Assembly: GCA_011037195.1 (NCBI GenBank)
Contig: JAAEAF010000278.1
Location: forward strand, 124,001-188,000
Reading direction: 5' to 3'
Length of the DNA: 64,000 nucleotides
Source of the DNA: Triatoma infestans
Taxonomy: Eukaryota > Arthropoda > Insecta > Hemiptera > Reduviidae
The translations under genes and the position numbers were made by a program. The notes beneath the pieces were generated by a model that saw nothing but the letters and a program-made list of their open reading frames with translations, made no database searches and was not told the origin of the DNA. This document shows positions 35,401 to 47,400 of this stretch, piece after piece (the first letter of the stretch is position 1; each line of letters starts with the position of its first letter).

Positions 35401-38400
35401 GCTTCCGCAAATGGATGGAGCGAAAAAGAGAAAGCAACATCACTGATTATCTCGTTGCGGGGTGAAGCGCTGGACATCCTCCAGAGCATTCCGGAGGATC
35501 ACCGAGGAGATTTTGCCCATTTGAGCGAACACATGGACAGGAGGTTCGGCGACAAGCATATGCAGGAGCTGTACAGGACGCAGTTAAAACACGGCGCCAA
35601 CACCCGGGAGAAACACTCCAACAATTTAGTGCCGACATCTCCCGCTTGGTTAGAATGGCGTTCCCCGGCCTGGATGACAATCTTTTGGAGGGATTTGCTG
35701 CGGATGCCTTCGCCGACGGCCTGAAGGACCCCGAATTAAAACAGGCTATCAAGTTGGCCAGATCAAGGACGATCGGGGAGGCGCTGGCAAGAGTTTAGAA
35801 TTTGAGGCTGTAAAAAAGAGCATCCGAAGGAACCAGTTCGAGTAAGGCAGACTTATGTGAAGCCATCTGTCGCTCCAAGTGCTAGTAAAGTGAAGGGAAA
35901 ATTGAAGACATTGTGGAGCGGTTTGTAGAGGGTCTGGTTCGGGAACTGGTGCCCTCCAACGCAAATACTAAACAGTCTATAATATGTTTTAACTGCCAGG
36001 AATTTGGACATTTCAAGAGAGAGTGCAAACGCCCTCCTACCAAGAAACAGCAAAAGGGCGAAGATAATCAGGAAAACTACGAGTAGCCGGCTTTGAGGGG
36101 CGGAAGCCGGCTCGTCTCTCTTATGCCCCAGCACAGTTAAAGGTTTCACGGCTGAAATGCGACGACAATGGCCTATTACTGGAAGGAAAGGTTGCGGGTA
36201 AAGCCTGCCAGAAGGTCGTAGACACCGGAGCGGAAGGAAGGTTTCCTACCGAAGTGGAATTTAAGAACTCCGTCGAGAGGATATCTAATCGTGACGGCCA
36301 ATGGGAAGAGCATGGATGTCGTGGGAGAAACCCAGGTCACCATCGAGGTGGGTAGTAAGAAGATCCCCCATCATGTTTTTGTGGCAGATATTGAGGATCC
36401 AGTCATACTGGGCATGGATTTTATGAAGGCCCATAAAGTCGTCCTGAATTTTGATGAGAGATCTAGGCGAATAGGGAACGAGGAGACCGTTCTAAAGATG
36501 TGTAAAGAAGATGATGGAGTGGTAAGGCAGGTGATGCTTTCGGAAGACCTTATCCTCTCGCCACGGAGTGAAGCCGTAGCCGCCGTCGCATTGGAGGAAA
36601 AACCAGGAGGGTTACTGGGAGTGTTAGAGCCGGCTCCGCAACTCGACAACGGCATTCTCGTAGGACGGACGCTTATCTCAGCTAAAACTAATAAAATAGC
36701 GGCTAGACTTTTGAATACTAAGGATTTCGTCCAAAAGCTGAAGAAGGGAACGATCATAGGCAGGTGTGAAGAGGTCAAGATGATAACCGGTTCCGAGACT
36801 GTTAGCGCAGATCTAGCCGAGAGGCAACCTGCACCAAAATCCAGAGCAATGAACGCGTTCATAAAAAGTGCAGTCGCCGATTTGAAACCTGAGGGCAGGA
36901 AACCGGCCGAAGAGCTGCTATGGAAGTTCCAACATGTGTTTTCTTGCAGCGACAAAGATCTTGGAAGGACGAAGACGGTGCAACACCGAATCAATACGGG
37001 CGATCATCCACCCATTAAGCAACCACCACGAAGGATTCCCCTGGCCAAACAACAGGAAGTCGACCAGATGTTAGACGACATGAAGACACAAGGCGTTATC
37101 GAACCCTCCAGCAGCCCTTGGGCTTCTCCCGTTGTGTTGGTCAAGAAGAAGGACGGATCGACAAGATTTTGTGTTGAATACCGCAAGCTTAATGACATCA
37201 CGAAGAAGGACAGCTACCCGTTGCCACGAATAGGCGACACTCTGGACACCTTAGCGGAGGCCAAATGGTTCTCGACTTTGGACTTAAAGAGCGGGTACTG
37301 GCAAGTGGAGGTACATCCAAAGGATCGCGAGAAGTCAGCTTTTTCCACAGGTACAGGACTATGGCAGTTCAACGTAATGTCATTCGGACTCTGCAATGCC
37401 CCGACTACTTTCGAGAGGCTGATGGAGACAACTCTGAGAGGGTTACATTGGTGGAACTGCCTGATTTACCTAGACGACGTTGTCATTTTTAGCAAGACCT
37501 TGAAGGAACAACTCAGGCATTTAGAAGAGGTCTTAAAAAAATTGTCCAGCGTTGGCTTGAAGCTTAGCCTGAAGAAATGCCAACTGTTTGGCAAGGAGGT
37601 GAAATACCTGGGACATATTGTTGCCGCGGAAGGAGTGAAGACCGATCCTGAGAAGATTGAAGCCGTGAGTGCGTGGCCAGTCCCGAAAGATAAACGTGAA
37701 ATCAGAAGTTTCCTGGGGCTGTGTACTTACTACAGGAGATTTGTCCTACATCGGTTGACTGAAAATAAGCAACCTTTTGAATGGACACCTAAATGCCATG
37801 AAGCATTCGATCGACTCAAGAAAGCCTTATTGACGTCCCCAATCTTGGCATATCCGAGAGTTGGTTGTGAATTCATAGTAGACACAGATGCCAGCGCAGT
37901 TGGAATAGGGGGTGTACTTTCCCAGGTACAGGATGGTGAAGAACGAGTCATTGCGTACTTCTCTAAAACTCTCTCTAAGGCTGAAAAGAGTTAGTGTGTC
38001 ACTAGGAAAGAGCTTCTGGCAATCGTGAAGACACTGGAACATTTCCATAAATACTTGTATGGACAGCCCTTCCTATTGCGGACAGAACATGCTTCATTGA
38101 CTTGGCTCTTAAATTTCAAGAACCCGGAAGGTCAAGTAGCTCGCTGGATAGAGAGATTGCAGGAATACCAATTCAAGATCATTCACCGGAAGGGAAGACT
38201 CCATGGCAATGCTGACCCTCTTTCAAGACGGCCTTGCAATACGGATTGCAAGCACTGTAGCAAGATAGAACTGAAGGAGCAGGGACAATGCAAAAGAACT
38301 ACGGTCTTACCACTAGAAGAATGAGCCCTGAAGTGATTAGGGAAGAACAACTTAAAGATGAGGACATCGGACCAGTGCTCAAGTTTAAAGAAGATGGGTC

Positions 38401-41400
38401 AAGACCGGACTGGAAAGACATTGCACCTAGCAGTCGGGATGTGAAATGCTACTGCGCGCAATGGGATTCGCTTACCGTTAAAGATGGCGTATTGCTGCGG
38501 ATCTGGGAAAGCGCAGATGGCAAAGACAAAAGGAATCAGGTAATTCTACCTGCATCGAAGAGGGAAGAAGTGTTAGCGGAAGTGCACGGAGGCATTACTG
38601 GCGGCCATTTCGGAGTAAAGAAGACATTGGAAAAGTTGAGGCAGCGGTTCTATTGGGTAGGCTACCACCAGGATGTTGAAGATTGGTGCCGGCGATGCGC
38701 GGAATGTATAGCGAGCAAAGGACCCAGAAGTAGAGCCCGTGGCGCTGTGAGGCAGTACAATGTTGGAGCAACATTCGAAAGAATAGCTATCGATATAGCC
38801 GGCCCGTTCCCAAAAACTAAAAGGGGAAATCGCTATATACTAGTTGCCGCGGATACTTTAGCAAGTGGACGGAGGCGTATGCTTTGCCAACCCAGGACGC
38901 ATCAGCTGTGGCCGAAGCTCTAGTGAATAACCTGTTCAGCCGTTTCGGGATTCCGCTGGAATTACATTCCGATCAAGGGAGAAACTTTGAGTCACAGGTG
39001 TTCAAGGCGGTCTGCGGGATTCTTGGCATCAGGAAGACGAGGACAACGCCGCTTCACCCTCAGTCTGACGGCATGGTGGAGCGATTTATCAAGACTCTAG
39101 GAAGCCATTTAAGGATTTTGGTGAATGAACGCCAGGACGACTGGGACGAACATATACCTCTAATAATGATGGCGTACCGTTCGGCTGTCCACGAGACTAC
39201 GGGCCGCATACCTGCCAGCCTTGTGCTTGGAAGAGAACTTCGGCTACCCAGTGACCTTTTATTTGGCAGACCAGAAGAGGAGGAAACGGACGTGGACAAC
39301 TATGCAGAAAAGCTTCGCCGCAGATTGAGGACCATCCATGGAGATGGTGTTAGAAAGTGACCGGATGAAAACGCGGTACGATCTACGGGTCAGCGGAAGA
39401 ACCTTCCAGGAAGGCGAGAAAGTATGGCTTTATAATCCGGTACGGAAGAAGGGAAGGTTCCAAAAACTCCAAAACGATTGGGAAGGACCATGCACGATCA
39501 TAACAAGGCTCAACGACCTGGTGTACCGAATCCAACGGACGCCCAGATCCAAAATCAAAGTCGTACATCTGGACCGGTTACTGCCTTACGTCACCAGCAA
39601 TGTTTCTGTTCGGGGAGCAGTGTAACGCGGCAAGTGGTGCCATCTAGGAGAGAAGACAGGTACCTAAGGTTCTCTTAGTGGCCGTAGGAAGCGCTGGCGG
39701 CGCTCTAGTTTTCACCGGAATAGTCGAGAGAAGTCTGGAATGTTCTCTACTGGTATAAATAGAGGGACCACAGAGAGTTGAGAGAGTTTTTCAGTTACAA
39801 ACGAAGTTACAAGTTTGTGAAAAGTGTACAAAAGTGAACAAAGTGAACTTTTGTGGTTTAAAGTGTGAAATAATTATTATTAAGCGTTGTATTTAGTAAT
39901 TTATTGTGTATAGCAATAAATTGGTGTTTTCTTTATTGAAGTTTAGAGTATTTTATTTATACGAACCCACTTAAAACTAGTTGCAGTAGCTAGTTTAGAA
40001 AGAAAAACGTTACAATATGTTTACCCACCCAGATATCAACAACCCCTCCCTCTTAACCTAGTTAGGTCTTAAAATCACCTAAACAACTAGGTATTAACTG
40101 AATTTGCTTTGTGGAAGTCTATTCCACACTGTTATGACAAAAATTGATCGAAACCGGTCGATGACACAAAAAGAAGCAGCCTATCACGGAATTTATCTCT
40201 GATTATCAGTTAATATCACAGGAAAAAATCTTTATACCTACATTATAATAAAAAAGATGCCGGAATTGTAATAATTAGAAAAAAAGTAACAGAGAAGTAA
40301 ACTGCCGATAAATGAAAAAAAGAAAAAGCTTTATGGGTAATTTAAAGATTTTTTTTATTTTGTGCAAACCAATAAAGCAAAAATTAGAGAGTTAGCAACA
40401 AACCCGCTGACAGTGAGAATATGTTACCAATTCCACGTGGTAGACTTCTAATAGAAGATCGCCTGCCACTACCTATAGAATCATCCGGGCTTAAATCATG
40501 TCCAAGGTTGTCAATGCCACGATTTCGCCCCCTAAAACAGATTTTCATTTATAAATCATGATGAGAGAACATTTAATTTTTTTTTTAATTAAGTTTATAC
40601 TTACGTGAGGAACTCCTCTGAATGCGACTTCATAATTGGTGTAGATTTTAAAGATGCCTGCAATTATTACAGAAATATAAACCGATTTATTGAATTATGT
40701 TGATTGGTTATAATTATAATATATTAACAGCAAATGATCTTTTTTATGATTTTCATTACTAACTGAACGAACGAATAAAAACTATACCTGCGCTTGATTT
40801 ATTGAAGAAGCAGACTGAAGTGCTACTGGTGCAGGTTTGGCGAAATTTTCTGATAACAGACGTCTGTTTTCTTCTTGTGCGATCAATAATTTATCACTAT
40901 ATTCTAATAATCTGTTTTCCAAGCCCATCGCTTTACCACGTTCATATCTTAGCTGTGAAATAGGACATTTTTAACTATGTTTATGAATAATTCATGCTTT
41001 GTGGGCAGCAAAAAGGGGAACTATAGATAAAAGTCTTGTTATTAGCCATAGAAAGAAGTATGCCGGGAATTTGAAGCCTGTAGAGGATTAAAATAGGGAT
41101 GGTGTGTTTCCTTCTGATTGGAAACCAATTGATATCAGGAAATAAGCATGCTATGATGGATGAAATTTCTTCAGATATTAACTTTTTTCCTTATTAGTTT
41201 TCTTTTCATACTTAATATCCAAATTTAGGCCACCGCAAGAGAAGAAATGAACCGATTCTTTGGATGGCTGCGTAAAAAAAAAAAAAAAAAAAAACTGTTA
41301 CACGTTTTGAAAGAATTAGATAATACATTTCAATACCGAACGAAGTATCTAACTCTGTCCCGTAATATTCCTTCCAACAGTCCATGCTTCTGTCCCTAGA

Positions 41401-44400
41401 TATTTAAATTCCACATAATTTTACTTGTAGGATTAAATACCAATTAAAAAATACCTCTTCTTTTAATTTCTTAACCGTATCATTTGGCACGCTGAATGTT
41501 AAATCTTCCAATTTCTCCTTATATGTCTGTTTCTGGAAGTAATGATACTTATAAGTATGATGATATCAATAAATAACTTAATATGAAGGCATGTATAAAT
41601 TCCGGCGTGGTATGTTTTTATTCGAGTGATACGTTTAATGGATACTTAAGATAATTCATACTAAATATAATAAATATTTCTTTACTTTTAAAAAAGTTTT
41701 AGTACTCGCTTATACAGACTGCAATAGATAGATATATACCTACCATTTTAAGTTTTAATTTATTCAACTTCAGTTCGTATTCAGCCCTAATATTTTTTTC
41801 TAGTTCAACAATATTTGCTTCCAATTGATTTATTTTTAATTTTGCATTTAAATATTTCTCTTTCACAATATCGTATTCCTTATTTAAACTGAAAACAGTT
41901 TTTTTTTAAATGTTAATATAACTAGTTTAATACAAAAATAAATTTGAAAACATAAATAATTAAAATTAAATTTAAATAAACCCACCTTGCAATCTCTTCT
42001 TGGGCTTTGCTTTTGTAATCATTCAATGTTCTCAAGATATCTTTCACTTCCTTTTCATGTTCACTTTCCAGAATTGGTATAGTACTTAGATTGGATTCTA
42101 TTTCCATGATTTTTTTCTGCTTTATCATTGAATCTTCCTTGAATTTTCTAAAATTTTGTTTAAATTGTTCAATAATCACACTGAGCGAGAGAGCTGTGTC
42201 TATGTCATAAGATTCCAACTTTAAGCCAGTGATTTCTGCCAAAATGAAATTCTGTTCATTAAGCAATTCAGTTAACTGTTGTTTCGTTGTGACCAATTCT
42301 AATTCCAGATTATTCTTACATTCCTTATTGTAATCTCTAATTTTTTCTAAATTTACCACCTCTTTTTTAAGAATATCTGTCTCTTCTATTAACTTATTCT
42401 TTGCATCTTTCAATAATTTTATTTCTGAAGTTTTAGCTCGTAGATCTTTATTCTTTAAAAATAAATCCGCATTCAAAGTTCTTATATTTGATTTTAGATT
42501 TTCTTCTTTTTCAGTCATTTTTGTGAGTTCATCCTTTAATATATTTACATCATCTGTTAATTCTTTATTTTTATTCTCTAATTTATTCGTCTTCTCTAGT
42601 AGTTCATCAGAATATTGCTTAGATACGCAAAGTTGATTTGATAAGTCTGCAAACAATCTATTTTTCTCTTCAATCATATCAAAAACTATATGCAATTCAA
42701 TTTCTTTATTCCTTAAATCTTGTCGGAATTTCTCTAAATCTTGATCAATTTTCTGTTCAAATTTTTCATCTTCCATTTTTTGTTTTATATCCCAATCGTT
42801 TAATTGTTCAATTAAATTTTGCTTCAACACATTTATGAACTCCTCTAATGTTTCTTTCTCTTCAGTTAAAAATTTAATTGACTCTTTATGATTTTTATTT
42901 TGACTTTCTAATAATTTCAGTTCGTCAGTTATTAGATCTAATTTTTCTACAAGATACATATTTTCATCTGTTAAACTTTCTAAAGTACTTAGCTTATTTG
43001 TTAATTCATTATTTACATTGTCAAGAGTTTGTGTCAAACTGTTTTTATCAGCTGTAACAGTGTTCAATGCTTGTTTAGTAATATCTAAATCAGAATGTAA
43101 TAATGCAATATCACTTGTCAACTTTGTGTTATCGTTCGTTAAATGTTTAATTTCCGATTCCTGTTCATTTTGTAAATTGGCCAATTTTTTAACTTCACTT
43201 TTCAGTATATTGTTTTCGTTTATTAATTTTTCAGATACATTTTCTAAATCATTAATTAATTCAGTTTTTTTACTGACTTGCTCAATTAATTCTTTATTAT
43301 CTTCCATTAATTTTCCATGTTCAGTTTCTAAATCATTAATTAATTCAGTTTTTTTACTGATTTGCTCAACTAATTCTTTATTATCGTCCATTAATTTTCC
43401 ATGTTCAGTTTCTAAATCATTAATTAATTCATTTTTTTTGCTGATTTGCTCAATTAATTCTTTATTATCGTCCATTAATTTTCCATGTTCAGTTTCTAAA
43501 TCATTAATTAATTCAGTTTTTTTACTGATTTGCTGAATTAATTCTTTATTATCTTCCATTAATTTTCCATGTTCAGTTTCTAAATCATTAATTAATTCAG
43601 TTTTTTTATTGATTTGCTCAATTAATTCTTTATTATCTTCCATTAATTTTCCATGTTCAGTTTCTAAATCATTAATTAATTCAGTTTTTTTACTGATTTG
43701 CTCAACTAATTCTTTAATATCTTCTGTTAATTTTCCATATCCTGTTTCTAAATCATTAATTAATTCACTTTTGGAATTGATTTGTTCAACGAATTCTTTA
43801 TTATCTTTCTCTAAAGATTCACATTTACTTTTCAAATCAGAATTCTCTTTACTAAGCAATGATACTTCTGAGACTTTGTTCGACAATTCTAGTGATAACG
43901 CGGATGACTCACTTTTTAACTGTACAATTTCCGATTCCAATTTTAGTAATATGTCTGTTTTACAGCTTATTTCTTCATTCAGCATTTCCTCCTTCGTCTT
44001 TATTATTTCTAATAAATTTTCATTTTCTTTTATTTGGTTTTCTAACCATTTATCTTTTTCATTTAAACCAAGTACCAGTTTTTCCTTATCAATTTGTAAA
44101 GTATCCATTTTTTTATTTAAATCAATAACATTATTTAATAGATCAAGTTTTTCTTTTTCTAATTTAAATATTTGTTCCGCCAATTCCCGATTTTCAAGTT
44201 TTAGAAATTTTTCAGATGCCAACTTTTCATCAAACTCAACAGACATTCGTTCCATTTTACTTTGCATGTTATCTACTATCTGTTGCAAGTTAACTTTATC
44301 TAAATTCAGCGATGTAATTGCTTGCTCGTTAATCTCCAATTTGAGCGCATATTCATTTAAAGTTTTATTACATTCATCCAAATTTTCCAGTTGGGAAATG

Positions 44401-47400
44401 ATTTGTTTGGTGAATGAGTCGAACGTAGTCTCTTGATCGATGATCTTCAAGTCTTCATGATTATTTCTATTCAGTGTTTCATTTACTTCATTAGTACTTT
44501 CTTTTTCAAATGGCGCACAATTTTGTAATGATTCTTCGGATTTTCTTTGTAAACACCGCTGCCCTCTTAACATTTCGCAAATCTTTGCATTCATTTGGTT
44601 GATTAATTGTCTTAGAAGTTTTTCTTGACAGAACATCTGTTGCAATAACTGTTCTTTATTTTCACTTTCACCGGTTATTCTGTCCAGTTCATCATTAACC
44701 CACAGAAGTTCATTTTGTGATGATGATGCCAAATTTGACTTCTCTACTAATTCTTCTTTGATATTTTCTATTTCTTTATTTAATATTAAATTTTCATTTT
44801 GCATTTCTTTTATTGACTCTTGTTGTGTTTTTATTTCACATGTTTTTAAAGTAACTTCATCATCTAACATGGAGATTCTGTTAATAAGTCCATTCTTCTC
44901 TTTCAAAATAAGCCGAATGTTGTGCTCTTGAAGTATTAATTTGGATTTTAATTCTTGAATCTGTAACAAATAATTATTCTCGGACATCATTTGATCATTT
45001 ACCTGTCCAATTAAAGTTCGATTTTCATCCAGAAGTTTTTCTTTTTCCTGTCCAACAATACTTACATATTCTTCAATTGATTCTACTTTTTGTTTTAAAA
45101 GTTCTCTTTCTTCAATTACCGTTTCCAATTTAACTTTGTAGTTTTGAATTTCATTTTCAAGATACGTGATATTTTCTAATAGCGAGCAATTATTTTTCTC
45201 CAATAAATCATATTTTTCCTTTACAACTGCTAGATCTTGGTTAAGTGAATCTACTATTTCATTTTTCTCCCTTACTTCATCTTGCAAAGTAATTTTCAAT
45301 TCGTTAGCTTTATCCAGGTTGGTGTTGAGTTCGAAAATTTCAACATTTTTTGTAACTACATCCATGATTAAATTATCTTTTTCTTCGGTGAGTGTTTCAT
45401 ATTTTTTAATTTTTTCATTTAAATCGCTATTTAATTTATCTTTTAACGTTTCCATATTCTTTAATTCTGCCACTTTCTTGTCTATATCTACCTTTAATTC
45501 TTTTATACATATTTCAAAGTCAGTTTTTTCTTCAATCGCTTGTTCTAAATTTTTTTCAGTTACAGATAAATTATTTTTCAGACCACTAACCTCATTCTCT
45601 AACATATCTTTTTGTTCTGTTAATATTTTAATCGTACTTGTATGGTCAAGAATAATTTTCTGACAGGCATTCAAATCTATTTTAAATGTTTTCACTTCCT
45701 CATTTAAACTAGCAATCTGTTTGTCCTGAAAATATAAAAAAAATACGGGTGAATTTCTCCTTAAAAAAATGCAACAATTAGTGCCCCCCCCCCCCAATGA
45801 TGAATACCTTCATTAATGAATAACCAAAAAAAAAAATATATAGGCATTAAGAAATTAAGATAAAATTTGCGCGAATCCACGGAATACCAAGCAAGTTTTG
45901 ATGAAATATACTAAGTCCTCCGTAAGAAGAGTGGACTAGCCATATTTTGAAACCATATTGTTTGTACATTCTATGGTAAAAAAAAAAAATTGACATCCAA
46001 GAGAAAGTGAGACGCAAATAGATCTTTTAGGTAGTAGTGGATCTGGTTTTGCCGCCAATATTTTCTATACTTCCAAATAATCTTAACTACCAAAAATTGT
46101 TTCAGTTCAGTCATTTATACTCAAACAAACAAACTCTAATTTATCACATCGTAAACACTTAAGTTCTATCTACACACATCATTACATTCGCTCATTTATA
46201 AATACTGACAAACGCATACCTACACAAAGGATTCATAACAAATCGCGGTTTTCACATTTTTACTTCACGCCTTCTAGCAAAACCATATTTATATCGTAAC
46301 CTTACAGTCACTTAAATTTGCAAACTAAAGAAATTGGATTTTCTTTGGGATTTAACCGCGTAAACAATTTTTTACAAACTTTTAAACGAAGTGACATAAT
46401 TTGAATGCCCCATGTCATTTCTAATAAGTTGGAATTTGTTCGTGCTTAAATATAGATGCCGATGCCAATCCCGCTGTCTCTTATTTCATTCTTAGACAGT
46501 TTTTATAATGAAACTGCTTAAAAATATATTGCCGGTATATATCCTTAAATTGCATAGTGTACAAAATATTAAAAGTAAAGTTTAGTGATTTCAGTCTACA
46601 TACTTCTAAAAATTAAAAAATCTGCACAGTAAAACCACAGTTTAATCATTTATATGTGTAGCGGCGTTAAGTCTAAATTCACAGAAAGAGAACTAAAAAA
46701 CGAAATTTTACTACCTTTTCCTCAAGTGACTGTCGAAGTTCCTGAATCTGAAGATCTATCACTTGATTGCCAAGATTATCCTCAGTTAACAAATCGGGTA
46801 AACTATTCTCGCTGACATCATTTCTTTGTGGCTTCAATTCTTGTAAATATTCTAACTGTTCCTGCGAATACAAATTGCAAATATTTATTACATTAGGTAA
46901 TGTAATAACTAAAATTTAAGAAACATTATTCCTCCCTTATAGATGAACAACATACATAATTTAAAAATGCAACAAAAGTAATCCTGACCTAGTTGTTTAG
47001 GCACCTTAGCATTCCTTGAGAGTATATCAACTCAACAATGAGAGTATACCTTCTAAAGATCCATTAATTATGCAGTTACCTCAGGATAGCTCAACACAAA
47101 GCACACACAACACAGACGTAAGAAAATGTGCTACGTTCCGCATTGCAAGATAATATCTAGGATTTTGTCCGCCATAGAATGCTTCTTTTTAATTAATTCT
47201 GACCGCTTACGGATTTTCCTTCATCCTTAAAGTCTCTTCATCAAGTTCAAAGAGAGTTTATTTCCATTAAAAAGTCTGGTGTGAAACACTCACTCAACTT
47301 TGTCTTACTCTAATTAATACAATTCAATTAAGCAATTTCTTTTAAAACTGCAACTTTATAATATTTAGTTAGGCTGGCCATGAAAATGCTGGTGGGGATT

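Larger units (their letters stand above)
32591..40014 (+). mobile_element. Ty3/gypsy LTR retrotransposon, defective, no env
   Basis: The element is bounded by LTRs beginning TGTAACGCGG and ending AACGTTACA, and flanked by ATAT duplications (32,587-32,590 and 40,015-40,018). The order is 5' LTR (itself interrupted), primer-binding site, gag, protease, reverse transcriptase, RNase H, integrase, 3' LTR. The pol end lies directly against the 3' LTR, leaving no room for an envelope gene. Gag and pol contain several stops, frameshifts and a deletion, so this copy is dead. The LTRs differ at roughly a dozen positions in 394 bp by eye. With the 1,830-bp LINE insertion removed it would be about 5.6 kb. 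Confidence 0.93.

Noticed and set aside
32591..40014. Errantivirus-type gypsy with envelope gene
   Set aside because: Integrase coding runs directly into the 3' LTR, leaving no space for env.
43018..44436. Long plus-strand open frames opposite the coiled-coil exon
   Set aside because: They are complementary shadows of the low-complexity NuMA/Mud exon 10, whose minus frame fits homology and exon phases.
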